Source: Gentiana macrophylla
Lineage: Eukaryota; Streptophyta; Magnoliopsida; Gentianales; Gentianaceae
Length of the DNA: 64,000 nt
Assembly (NCBI GenBank): GCA_026214975.1
Contig: CM047810.1
Coordinates: 2,542,001 to 2,606,000, forward strand
Reading direction: 5' to 3'
Numbering within the stretch: the first letter of the stretch is position 1; the number at the start of each line of letters is the position of its first letter. Under the pieces are notes generated by a model. It ran no database searches. It was not told the origin of the DNA and saw nothing but the letters and a program-made list of their open reading frames with translations. Below are positions 21,607 through 32,956 of the stretch, in pieces. The position numbers were made by a program, and so were the translations under genes.

Positions 21607-23416
21607 ACTGAGAGAACTGACAGTAAGGTGGAGCTTCAGGTGGAGTCTGTTGGAATGCAACAATCAACTGATCCAAGTTAGTTTTCATCTGATCTGGTTA
21701 CTGAACCAAAACTTAATCCAAGCCAGTCAGCTGAACAAATGTTTGTTGAGCATCAAACTGAGAACATGGGTCAGCAGAGTATAGCTGTCAGCAGAGCTAG
21801 AAGATCCAATATTGGGGTACCTCCCAAAGGTATGGGTTTGATGATATGGTTGGATACGCACTTCAAGTTGCAGAAGAAGTGGATAGTTTTTAACCTTCTA
21901 CTTACAGGGAAGCAGTGACATGGGAGATGAAATGGAGTCATTACTGAAGAATCAGACTTGGGATCTAATTAAACATCCAGCTGATAGGAGAGTTGTTACT
22001 GAGGCAGAAGGAGTTAAGTATAAAGCACGTTTGGTTGCAAGATGGTTCAGTCAGAAAGAAGGGGTGGACTTTGATGAGATATTCTCATCAGTAGTCAAAC
22101 ATACTTCAATCAGAGTGTTACTAGCAATGGTGGCACAAAGGACTTAGAATCCAGAGCAATTAGATGTGAAGACAAACTTTTCTACACATGGTGAGGTAAA
22201 CAAAGAGATATATATGACTCAGCCAGAGGGTTTCTAAGTTCCTGGTAAGGAAGATCTTGTGTGTAAGTTGAAGAAGTCCTTGTATGAACTGAAGCAGGCT
22301 CCTAGACAGTGGTATAAAAGGTTTGACAGTTATATGATCCACTTGAGTTACAGCAGAAGTCCTTATGATTGCCGTGTCTACAACAGTCAGTTGGAAGATG
22401 GATCATACATCTGTCTAGTGTTATATGTGGATGACATGCTGATAGCTGCAAGAAAGAAGTCTGATGTTCAGTATCTGAAAGATCTTCTCAATGCTGAGTT
22501 TGAAATGAAAATTTTGGGTGCAGCCAAGAAACTTTTGGGGATGGAGATCTGGAGAGATAGAAGTCAGAAAAAACTGGTTTTATCTCAGCAAGGCTATATA
22601 CAGAAGAATTGGTCAAAGTTTGGCATGTCAGCTGCTAAGCCAATAGATACTCCAATGGCATCAAATGTTCATTTGTCGAGTTTTGCTTCACGATCGGCGA
22701 GAGGAGAAGCGATACATATCAAGAGTTCCCTATGCTAGTGCGGTTAGCGATCGATGTATGACATGGTGTGTGCCTAGGCCTGATCTCGCTCTCGAGCGAG
22801 CGTTGTTGTCGGCGGGTTTATGACTCAACCTGAAAAGGAACACTGGAAAGCTGTGAAAAGAGTGTTCAGGTACCTTAGAGGTACGGCTGATGTTGGTCTC
22901 ATTTATGGAGGTGATACTCAACAAAAAGATCACATGATACTGTGATGCTGATTATGCAGGTGATGTGGACAGTAGAAAATCAATGACTGGTTATGTTTTC
23001 ACATTAGGGAATTCAGTTGTCAGCTGGAAAGAAACTCTTCAGGCAACAGTGGCTTTATCAACTACTGAATCTGAGTTTATGGCTCTTACTGAAGCAGCCA
23101 AGGAGGTTATCTGGTTGAAGGGACTAGTCAGTGATTTGGGGCTACATCTGGATCAAGCTGAGATTTATTGTGACAGTTTGAGTGCAATTTGTCTAGCTAA
23201 GGATCAGATTCATCATGAGAGAACCAAGCATATTGATGTGATGTATCATTTTCTAAGAAATGAGAAGAGGGTTGTAGTGAAGAAGATCAGCACCAAGGAG
23301 AATCTTGTTGATATGTTCACTAAACCGATTCAATGAGAGCAAGTTTCGATTGTGTGCGGACTTGCTTTGAATATTCAAAGCTTGTAAATCAAATCTGGAT
23401 ACTCGGTTGAGGCGAT
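21607..23416 (+). pseudogene. reverse transcriptase-RNase H remnant of element 4
   Basis: Tork/Angela-style copia pol: the pre-RT motif RARRSNIGVPPK near 21800, RT with YKARLVARWFSQKEGVDFDE, SLYELKQAPRQWYKRFD and LYVDDMLIA (22418-22446), and RNase H with SRKSMTGYVFTLG, LSTTESEFMAL and HIDVMYHFLRNE, ending near 23336. Stops and frame changes occur at 22145-22260 and 22690-22960. The WVF core just before KYKARLV is missing. Not functional. Confidence 0.9.
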
Positions 23417-25215
23417 TGATGAGTCAACTTTACATGATTCCGGTGCATTTTCCACCCCGTTTATCCCACTTTTAGCACATTCTCGGTGTTTTTAGACCGT
23501 TTCGGGTAATATCATGAGTTTATAGCACGGGAGTAAATCCGTCGCTTTGATGGTTTACTACCTCTTTTAGTGATATTAACCCATTCCCGAGCACTTTTAC
23601 CCTCCGGAATCGTTTGTGTGTGTTGTTCGTTTATGAGATTGTAGGGTCTAGGTGTCACGAGAACCCGGAAGGCGAAGATTTATGATGAGAAGTATGATCA
23701 AGGTGCAAGAATGAGCCAAGGAAGAAGAAAAATGAAGAAAAGGAAGAAAAATAGTTGGTATCTTCACGCTACGTTCTGTTCATCAGCAATTTGACCTATG
23801 ATGGAGGCATTTTCTGGTCATGGACTCTTCATGAAAGTTTTAGATAATTGAAAGAGCTTTCCAACTCATTTTGAATCACTCAAATCGGAGTTCTACACGC
23901 GAAGATATCATGGTTTTACCGCAGCGAAAAAAGCACAAATCTCAAACGCGCGTTTGGAGGTTTCAAACGCGTGCGTTTGAATCGCTAATTTTTAACAAAT
24001 GAGTACATGAAGCGAAACGCACGTTTGGGGACCTCTCAAACGTGCGTTTGGGGCCATTTTATGCAGATTTTTGCCCCTATAAACACCCACTTCCATCGAA
24101 TTTCATCACATTATTCTCCCATCTCTTAGCTAAACTATACCCACTCTTTGCTCAAAATTTGTAATGGATTATTCCACTTTCTCTTAGCATAGATTAGCAT
24201 AAACATAGCTTAATTATTCCATTTCCAAGCTCAAATTCTCATTCCAACTTCTAAGTCACCATCTTTTAATTAGTTCTTCAAAGTGTACTTTTTGGATCTC
24301 AAATTCGAAATTCTTGTTTCTATGGTAAATTTCTCATCTCTTTTACTTATTATGGCTTTCATTTACTGTTTTGTGTATGTTTTGATTAGTATAATGAGTA
24401 GCTAATCCCTTTTCATAGTCGAATCATATGAAATTTGGTGAAATCACCCTTTGGGTGATGAAATTGGGAGTGGGTAGTGCTTTTTATTGTTGTATCTTGT
24501 ATATTTCACGTCTTAGAACTTGTTATAACGGATTTGGGCTAGATTAGCTACCTAGGTCAAAGTCACACACATTAATCTAAAGAGTTGTTCAGATAGAGAG
24601 ATGTGGGAAAAATGGTTCTAGGATCGCGGCGTAGACCCTGCTTAGTTGTTAAGTCCGGGCCCAAAGTGAGGTTACTCGTTTTGACGTTTAAGCGGCTCTA
24701 GTGCATAATATGTCTTGTTAGTGAATCTTCTTTAGGGAAAGGTGGTTAACTTGGCATAAGGTGTTAGGAGAGAGTTGTTCAGACCTTAGCATCGGGATTA
24801 GGAGCGCGCACCCGTGAAATTGAATGTGAGAGGTTCGTTTGTTATAATGCGCACTCCCGGTTTTTTCTACCCTTGGGGTTGAGACTAGCTATTTTGATCA
24901 TGGTTCGGCTATGTCCCTTAATCTATCTTTAAAATCTAGTAGTTTAATTCTCTTTCTCTCTTTTCTATCTTTAGACTCGTTAGTAAGATTCACTTTAGTG
25001 TCGTTGTAGTATTCAAACACTTTAAAAACATTGATCACCTAGACTAAGTAACACGTTCGCTTTGGTACTCACAAACACTTTTCCCTTGGGTTCGACCTCG
25101 TACTCCTGTAGCTATTCTAGCAATCGACCCGATACACTGCCGGTTAGAGAGTTAGTTTGCCCACGGTTTTGAGTCTTTATAAATTGTTTTTGAAGGGTGA
25201 ATTTAGCCTCAATCA
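23417..25215 (+). repeat. solo LTR, probably of a gypsy element
   Basis: A 1799 bp non-coding block splits the tail of copia element 4. It starts TGATGAGTCAAC and ends CCTCAATCA, giving TG...CA with a short inverted repeat. The flanks GCGAT and CAGAT match at only 3 of 5 bases. A promoter box CCCTATAAACACC sits near 24075. Phrases such as CTTGGGTTCGACCTCGTA near its end recall Athila/Tat-type LTRs. The class call is inference. Confidence 0.6.
23943..24050. repeat. cluster of AAACGYGCGTTT palindromes
   Basis: Four copies inside the solo LTR: CAAACGCGCGTTTG (23943-23956), CAAACGCGTGCGTTTG (23964-23979), GAAACGCACGTTTG (24014-24027) and CAAACGTGCGTTTG (24037-24050). They lie 30-130 bp upstream of the TATA box, where LTR enhancers usually sit. 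Confidence 0.85.
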
Positions 25216-25349
25216 CAGATCAACTGAGTGGATTATGAGGAGAAGTCTGGTATTGTACATCTTGCCATTGACGAACGCATCTGGTACAAGTACATCTGGT
25301 TATGCAATCTGATTGACTGTGAATGAGAGTTCAAGTCAAGGTGGGGATT

Positions 25350-25948
25350 TGTCAGTTTTGGTGACTTGATCTCTAAACTGATGAAGAAACTGGTGGAACT
25401 AATCTAAGCGGGGGAGAGAATGATGGTCGATTCGATTAAGTATATTCGATTCTGTGAAAGTCGGTTTGATGAAGTGCAACCGAGTTTTTACAAGTCGCGA
25501 TCGATTCACAGTGCTGTGAGTTTTCTTGAGTATAATGAGTTCTACATTTGGCCGATTGATTACAAGTCCGGAAAGTCGAGTTTTGGTGAGTTTAAATGCA
25601 GTGAATAACATTGAGCCGGGTCCACATCTGGGGTATTTATGACAATTACGAAAAAGATCTTATGGTGGTTAGGGTTTGGGATTTGTGCCAATAAATACCA
25701 ATGTTGTAATCAATGCAAGAGTGTGTCTATCAAGAGTGTTGTTCACACTTTTGAAAACCTTGTAATTCTGTGCATAATAATATATCTCATTTTCTGTCCT
25801 TGGAGTAGTCAGCACAACGCCGGAAACCACGTTAAATTATTGTGTTTTCTTTGTTTCTGTGTTTTATCAATTTCCGCCACACTTTATGTTTGCATTGCTA
25901 TTGTTTTACCTTTCTTAAACTGCAAGCTTCTCGTCTGTGTTTTCAACA
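25350..25948 (+). repeat. right LTR of element 4
   Basis: 599 bp, TGTCAGTTTTGG...TTTTCAACA, preceded by a purine tract (CAAGGTGGGGA). Its 3' end is 514 bp from the CML start codon and it points towards that gene. Confidence 0.9.
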
Positions 25949-26462
25949 ATATATATAGGAAATCTCATGTTTTTATAATTTACATTGGTTGATTCTTGCT
26001 TCTTTCATTTCCATCATTTTTTACGAGACGAGTAACAAGTAATGTTACATCAATGACAAAACGTCGTCTGTAAAGGTTATAGATTGTTGTGGAGTCTCAT
26101 AACGTCTGAATGATGTAAAAATATATTTTATTATATAAATTTGTCGTGGTTATTTTATCGTGAAACCAACTAACATTCTCCCTAAAGTTTCTCTTTCTCG
26201 GTCTGCCGTCAACTCCCATGCGTACCCCTTGATAGTAACTTTGGCTCCTAATATTATTATTTTAATATAGTATTAGTTTTGACCCTTAGAAAACTGTTGA
26301 AAAGGTGTAGCAACTACTGTATGTATCATCTTACCTTTTCTTCCTACTTATACCACCCTTACTACGTACCATTATTCATCTACAATTCCATATCCTCATC
26401 ATCCCCCCCCCCCCCGGGTTGCATTCCTCTGTCCATTTAGAGTCAAAAGAAAGAAAAGGGCC
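25949..26462 (+). promoter_or_regulatory. upstream region of the CML gene
   Basis: 514 bp between the LTR and the ATG. The first 354 bp are duplicated at 21255-21606; the proximal 160 bp are unique. A C-run (26404-26415) lies in the leader. No defined cis-element identified. Confidence 0.6.
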
Positions 26463-27839
26463 ATGGCAGAATTTCTGAATGAAGAACAAATTGAAGAGTT
26501 TCAAGAAGCTTTTAATCTCTTTGACAAGGATGGAGATGGTAAGTTTTGATTTCCTCATAATCTCGGAATAGCGAAAACATAGATACGTAATGATGTAAAA
26601 GTGAGTTATGACGTTGTGTTATACGTAGTGTCGCAATATCGTATGTATTAATATTTATTTGATGATTATATAGGTTGCATCACAATTGAAGAATTGGCAA
26701 CAGTGATAAGATCATTGGATCAAAATCCAACAGAGGAGGAGCTGCAGGACATGATTAGTGAAGTTGATGCTGATGGGAATGGAACCATTGAATTTTCTGA
26801 GTTCTTGAATCTTATGGCCAAGAAAATGAAGGTACGTACGTACGTACCTAATGCATGCAAATCCGACCGACCTGACTCGATTGTGTTCAAGGCATTAGTG
26901 TATTAATTGAGTATGGTTTTATCTGAATCCTTTTTTTCTGTTCTTTTACAGGAGACTGATGCAGAAGATGAACTTAAAGAGGCGTTTAAAGTTTTTGACA
27001 AGGACCAAAATGGTTACATTTCAGCAACCGAGGTAATTAGTTATTCGTTAACATTATGCTTATACATACATCATTGATTATAATGAAATCAACCCTATCA
27101 ATCATTTAATGAAGGGAATGTTATATGTATCCGCCTTTTAAATTAACATTAAAACTTGTTTGTTGGCAAGTTCCACAAATATTATACTAGTAGTAGTAGG
27201 CTTATTCAGGACACGCTTTTGACTTTGGCTTCTTTTTAAATATTATACTAGACCACTAAGTCATATATAATCCTTGACTTACATCCTCCATAAAACTCTA
27301 GTGACCACTGCTTTAAGTTGAAGCTCAACTTTTTTTAAACATTTATTATTGGTCACAACGATCCAATCAGCGACACACTTTGGGCAGGATTCGAAATAAC
27401 AGAGATTAAAAATGAATATTCGATCTTTACAAAATCGAATGTTGAACTTACATTTAGCTTTCCAAATATCAATTGTGAATTGTGATACTCTGAAAGTATA
27501 TTCATTGTGGTGTAATTTTTTGTTTTTTGTTTTCTTTCAAAAAACTGTAAATTTCATTGACAAAGTGAAATATTACAGAGTTTTGAGCCAAACCATGGTC
27601 ACGGTCACCTCACACCTTTTATGTCCTCATTGAGGTGTAATTAACGATTTGTTTTTGTTGGGGTTACTAATATGAAGAAATAACTCTTTGGTAAAATGCA
27701 GCTGAGGCATGTGATGATAAATCTAGGAGAAAAACTGTCAGATGAAGAAGTAGAACAGATGATAAGGGAAGCTGACTTGGATGGTGATGGTCAAGTCAAC
27801 TTTGATGAATTTGTTAAGATGATGTTGGCCATTGGATAG
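26463..27839 (+). CDS. CML8: calmodulin-like protein, CML8/CML11 type
   Basis: Four exons: 26463-26538, 26674-26831, 26952-27032 and 27702-27839, total 150 residues with all junctions in frame. It is a cytosolic/nuclear Ca2+ sensor that relays calcium signals by binding target peptides. All four EF-hand loops are complete, with Asp at position 1 and Glu at position 12: residues 21-32 (DKDGDGCITIEE), 57-68 ([12 protein letters not shown]), 94-105 ([12 protein letters not shown]) and 130-141 ([12 protein letters not shown]). Cys at loop-1 position 7 (residue 27) and the [15 protein letters not shown] helix are typical of the CML8/11 branch rather than canonical calmodulin. Intron 3 (669 bp) holds a 14-bp direct repeat AAATATTATACTAG at 27177 and 27238. 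The LTR just upstream is in the same direction. CML8 versus CML11 cannot be decided here. Confidence 0.95.
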
Positions 27840-28661
27840 AACCTCTCTTTATCTATATATGGATTATTATTACTTATATTATCCTTATTATTTGTTTTAA
27901 TATTTTCCATTGTTTTTCGACAACTTATTATTAAGTTAAGGTGTCAAGAATTTAATAATGTAGTGATGAAGGTGAAAAGGAGGTGGTGTAATGCATTGTT
28001 GGACTATATATTTTCTTAGTCTATTCTTTCATTGTAATTCATGTCAAATTTTTTTCTTTCTAAATAAATTCCACTATTACTTGTCATTAATGTAGTTTTT
28101 TTTGTTTATATAGTGCAATTCCACTATCATTTACTAGTCTGAATATGACAATGCAATATGTCCATATGGAAGATTTTATTTCTTGTTACTAAATATATTT
28201 GGTTGCTAAAATATTGATATTGCTTGAATTTGGATCTTTAAAAGTGTAAGATGAAATTTCATAGTATTTAAGTCAATGAGTCAAAATTTTGGCTTGAAAA
28301 ATAGTGAGTCAAAATTGGCATTCTACAAGTCTTCACCAAATTGTAAGGCAACCCAAAACTATGACATTCGCCATATTGGTCCAATGTTGTGTATTTAATG
28401 CCGAAACACAAATCATAGAACGGAGGCAATAGTTTCAATTATCTCTGTGTGTATAATATAACCGTTGTAGAAAGATTATAATAAGTATCCACCATACACA
28501 CTCTATATCGTTCGAAACGATATAGAGATAGAAAACTAGAAATAAAATGAAATGAGTCATGTCGACTAATACATCCTTCTACATTTTTAGACGACTCACA
28601 CTAATCATCACTAATCGCAAATCGCAAATCGTGTTCAGACAGCTTCCTTAATTAATCATAA
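27840..28661. other. convergent intergenic region between the CML gene and ATP sulfurylase
   Basis: Holds both 3' UTRs. Besides the hairpin at 28501-28527, no other feature recognised. Confidence 0.6.
28501..28527. other. perfect 12-bp stem, 3-nt loop inverted repeat
   Basis: CTCTATATCGTT, CGA, AACGATATAGAG. It lies about 135-160 bp beyond the ATP sulfurylase stop codon, thus in or near its 3' UTR. Not followed by a T-run as a Pol III terminator would be. Role unknown. Confidence 0.9.
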
Positions 28662-31302
28662 TTAAGCAGGAAGAGCAACTGGTACATTGCCATTCTGAGA
28701 AGGAGCCTGAGCCCCCTTTGCTAAAGTATCATAGTATTCAACCAAAACTTTCCAACCACCTGGACACATAAATCCATCTGGAGGGTTCTCCCCGTTCTTT
28801 GCAAGCGTTCGCATCTGTCAATCAAATTTAACAGTTTAGACTTTCGAGATACGATACGCACGGCCCCACATTTCTCGCTCAAAGGCACTTAATATTCAAA
28901 AGAAAAAGAAAAAAAAAAAAAAAAAAAAAAAAAACACTGCATATGAAAATGGAGTGTGTACCTTGGTCCCTGATATGAACAAAAAATCATCAGGCCTAGA
29001 TGGATCATAAAATGCCATTTTCCTTTGGGTTTTGTCATAGGCAGCCACCTACATTAAACTCCCACGACTTAGTTTACAAAAATCAAAACCAAAAGTCGTC
29101 CCTTTTTAAGCAAGAAATGAATGAATACACCAAATGACGTATATACAATTTATCCACACGTTTCTACCATCTCTCACACGGTAGGTAGGGGTATGTATGG
29201 TGAAAGAAAGTAGGAATATACGGTCATGATGCACTGAATACATACCTTAAATGGCAGGATATTGAGCCTTTCGAGGCCAGGAGCCATGCTCAGAACCTTC
29301 TTCCCATGGTCAGCATCATATAGATCTCTTTTCTCAAGTGGATGACCCATGCCAGCAGGGTCACGTCCCACGATGTAAAAGTCGGCCCCTGCGTTTATAC
29401 GAGCCTTTGCGTGCCATTGAACCTCGGTTGGGCCCGCGTAGTGCATCGGTGATGGGAATATAGATACCACAGTAGTCTCTGGATCAAGAACACCATCTTC
29501 AAGAACCTAAAGTCAATAAAAAGAAAGTAGGTTAATTTGTATCCCATGTCAGCATATCCGAATACGTGTAAGAAAATAAATCACAAGTGACAGTATGTAA
29601 GGGAAATGCTGACTAGGCAGACCTTCTCATGTTGCTTCATACGCCAGCTAAGCGGCACGTCATCAGCCTTGGTGTAACCTCCCAATGGATGAAGTAAAAG
29701 TACAGGGTTTTTGTATCCCATGTCAAGAAGCCGTTGGCGCGTGTCGGTCATCAACAAAGCATGGCCATTGTGAACTGGATTTCTGAGCTGGAAAGCGAAT
29801 ACAGCATCCGCATTACGCCGTGAAAACTCTTCTCGGAGCTCGGAAGGAGAGAGACGGAACCTGTCAAGACCGTCATTGTATGTAACTGGTTCAATGACGT
29901 GGAGATCACCACCGATCAACCAGTTTCCAGCGTTTGTTATGGCTTCTTCAACATAAGGTAGACCAGGTGCTGTAGTTCCCCATGTTCTTGCTATTCTTTC
30001 TTCTTTGTTGTGCTTGTATATCTCTATACTGAAATTGGACAATACATTTTTCCAATAAATTCAAGTAAAAGACACTCATATACCCATAACTAAAAAGAGT
30101 ATAGCTACTCTTGTTATAAACATTGATTAAACATTGATGAGAAGCTTGCAGTTTAAAAAAGATAAGACAGATAGCAATGCAAACACAAAGTATGGCGGAA
30201 TTGATAAAACACAGAAACAAAGAGAACACGGTGGTTTAACGTGGTTTCCGGCGTTGTGCCGACTACTCCACGGATAGAAAGAAGATATTTTATTATGCAT
30301 GAAATTCTGAGTTTTCACAAGTGTGTGAATAACACTCTTGAAAGACACACTTTGCATTGATGATACAACATTGGTATTTATAGGCACAAATCCCAAACCC
30401 TAACCGCCAAAGATCTTTGTCGAATTCTCATAAATACCCAGATGATGTGGACCCAGGCTCAATTTTTATCATCACTGACGAAAACTCACTTAAAACGACT
30501 TTCCAAACTTGTAATCAATCGCCAGGATGTAGAAGCGAGCTATACTCGGCAAGTCTCGAAGACATCAAAACAATGATCGCTAACTTGAAGAAACTCGGTT
30601 GCACTTCATCAAACCGACTTTCATTGAACTGAATATACTTAATTGAATCGACCATCATTCTCAGATTAGTTCCACGAGATTATTTATCAGTTTAGAGATC
30701 AAGTCACCAGAACTGACAACTCTCGTATTCACTCTGTCACGACAAATATCATAGCATGATCGGGCAGAAGATGCGGGACCTTACATGATTTGACAAAGAG
30801 GGGCCCAGTGTCATATCAAGAGTGGTCGGTCATACTGATGGCTAATGTTGCGGCATTTGTCGTGTGGAAACAGTCGTGAAATAGTCGTAATGACTTCGGA
30901 ATAAAAAAATGTTACTACCACAACGAAATGTCGAAACAAGCAAAGCAAAGTATCTCAAGTGATCGTGGAGGCATAATAGCAAAACCCACTGCAATGTTTT
31001 GTTATGCACTGTGTTGCTTGTTGTGCTATTATTTGCTACGCTTTTTAACACCCGCGATAGCATGCTATGCTTTGTTATGATTATTTTGAAACACATTTGT
31101 GACATTTCAATGAGACAGTAGCAAAATATATAACTTAGCTATTATCAGCATTGAAAGAAAGAATGTTGTATGTTACTCCCACAATAAACCATAACCACTA
31201 ACAATGCATTGCAAAGCATAGCAAGATAAACATAATAAAGAATTATATTGCGATATTTTTGTTGGAATTTCGTTGTAGCAGTAGTAACATTTCAAAAAAC
31301 CT

Positions 31303-31333
<31 letters not shown>

Positions 31334-31873
31334 TAAAGAAAAAAAAAAAAAAAAAGAGCCTTACTTGCTCAAAATGGCAATAGTCTTGTTTTGATCATCC
31401 AAAAGGACCACCGACGTTGCACCACCGATCCTCTGTTTCTGAGATTCATCAATATCAAGCACAATGGGCACCGACATGTTAACAACCGATCCATCGCCCC
31501 GTCGGAGCGAGTTGAAATGAAGAGTTTGGAGGAACTCGGACTCTCTCATAAACCCCTTCAATGGGGAAGCCCAGCCTTCACTGAGCACATGAACCCATTG
31601 AAGGTCAATCGTCGAGAGCTTAATTGATGGCAATGACAAAGCTTCCCTTCTTAATGACTCTTTCTTAGACTCTTCAACGAAGAGCTCGACGAGTTTTCCA
31701 CCGTCTGGTGCGATTAACCCGCATGAAATTCTGGCACCGGCTCGGATTTTGGAGATGGAGCTTTGAGAAAGGCGGAGATTAATGGAGTGTGAGGTGAAAT
31801 GGGTTTTATGGGTTTTGGGAAAGGTGCTGAATTGAATCGGGTAATTGAGAAAAGGAGAGGACATTGTCGCCAT
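28662..31873 (-). CDS. APS1: ATP sulfurylase, plastid type
   Basis: Five minus-strand exons: 31873-31365, 30028-29623, 29506-29246, 29048-28962 and 28814-28662, total 471 residues, all junctions in frame and GT-AG. It catalyses ATP + sulfate to adenosine 5'-phosphosulfate + PPi, the first step of sulfate assimilation. Exon 1 encodes a Ser/Thr/His-rich transit peptide (about residues 1-50) and the start of the PUA-like N-domain. The nucleotide site [10 protein letters not shown] is at residues 250-259 and [10 protein letters not shown] at 352-361; MKQHEKVLEDGV and [20 protein letters not shown] are invariant family stretches. It ends VPVALPA. Intron 1 (1336 bp) carries a sense-oriented solo LTR and long A-runs. 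APS1 is used as a family name; paralogue number cannot be assigned. Confidence 0.96.
30112..30718 (-). mobile_element. solo copia LTR in ATP sulfurylase intron 1
   Basis: 607 bp LTR on the minus strand, starting TGTCAG and ending TATAACA, flanked by a perfect 5-bp target duplication ACTCT (30107-30111 and 30719-30723). Same family as the LTRs of element 4 (shared TATAAATACC and CCGGAAACCACGTTAAA segments). Lying in the same sense as the host gene, it ends about 80 bp before exon 2. Confidence 0.95.
31305..31355. repeat. A-rich tract at the start of ATP sulfurylase intron 1
   Basis: Almost pure A on the plus strand (T on the sense strand) 10 bp inside the intron donor side. It could be the tail of an old retroposed insert or a simple repeat. 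Confidence 0.6.
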
Positions 31874-32956
31874 TGTAGTCGAGCTTCCCTCTGTTTAATT
31901 ACTAGTAGTAATTTTTTTTCCTTCTGTTCTGTTCTGTTCTGTTCTGGTGGGGGTTTTTATAATTAATAGTGGAGGGAATCAGGAAGATCGAGGAAGACGT
32001 AATTTTTAGTACTAGTAATTTCACGGAAACGTGGAATTATAAGATACGTATTTTAAAATGTAAACACACAGTGTACTTTCCTTTCCTTTTTCCCCAGGAA
32101 AGTTCGATGTCGAATGTGGCCGAGTTTAAGGCTACATTCAAAGGCGGGCCGTTTTATTACATAATGGATTTCGTGTCTCTGTCGGCTTGTTAATATCCCC
32201 TTGAATCTTGATGGAGGACATTCAATATTGATGGCTCCCTACCCCCTAGTAAGTACTATAAGTTAAGTTAAGTTATGTTGAGCACAAACAAAAAGGATTT
32301 TCTCGTGCATCCCCTCTACAGTTTTGTTGATTATATAAATAGAAATTTATGTCTTGGAGAAGTCGGTACCCAATATCATTCAAACTCCATACTGTTCAAA
32401 GACAAAGTTTTCATTACAAAATTCATTGTCTTTTATAGAATTTATCATCATGATTAGTGAATCCTAAACGATGCTCAATAGTATAAAATTAGGTTGTGTC
32501 ATTTGTTGAGTCATTCGTTGTGTCTGAATAACTGTATTAGTAACATTCGTCTCCTTCAAGCGTACATTGAGGGGGACACCAACATTTAGCGCAACACACT
32601 TTTTACATCAATAACTATGGCAAGACCGGAAATGATGCCTGATAACTCTATTTGATGAGTTACCATACACGGCACTGTCCTGACCATACATGCACTTTGA
32701 TGATTTACAGTGTGTGGTCAAGATACAACCATGTATAGTAACAAGACTTTTCAAGTGAGACCTATTTCAATCAATGAAAACCATATTATGATCAATGATG
32801 TAAAAAACGTACAGTGGCATATGTTGTGTCTTTAGTTGTTGTGACAAAAGAGGTAAAACAAAAAACAAAATAAACACCCTCTAAGCCAACAAAAAAAAAA
32901 AAAAAAAAAAAAGAAAAAATGAAAGAAAGAAAAAAAAAAAAAACAGAGAAAGATGA
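31874..32956. other. ATP sulfurylase upstream region and p24 3' flank
   Basis: A pentanucleotide repeat (TTCTG)5 lies at about 31922-31946, 50-75 bp upstream of the ATP sulfurylase ATG, likely in its 5' leader. A-runs at 32890-32943 precede the p24 stop codon. No further gene found. Confidence 0.6.

Larger units (their letters stand above)
20683..25948 (+). mobile_element. rearranged Tork-type copia element (element 4)
   Basis: Two plus-strand LTRs (20683-21254, 25350-25948) enclose, in order, a copy of the DNA that lies right of the 3' LTR (21255-21606), the 3' half of a copia pol, a 1.8 kb foreign solo LTR (23417-25215), and the tail of the copia internal region. Flanks GTATA (20678-20682) and ATATA (25949-25953) are a plausible decayed target duplication. 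Primer site, gag, protease and integrase are absent. Confidence 0.8.

Noticed and set aside
22680..22760. tRNA-like stem-loops
   Set aside because: No A/B box pair or acceptor stem can be formed; the stretch is decayed copia pol.
23943..24050. CRISPR-like array
   Set aside because: The units are palindromes of 14-16 bp with irregular spacing inside a plant LTR; there are no spacers of even length and no cas genes.
27508..27650. Extra exon or small element in CML intron 3
   Set aside because: The four exons already give a full-length protein, and no element ends could be identified.
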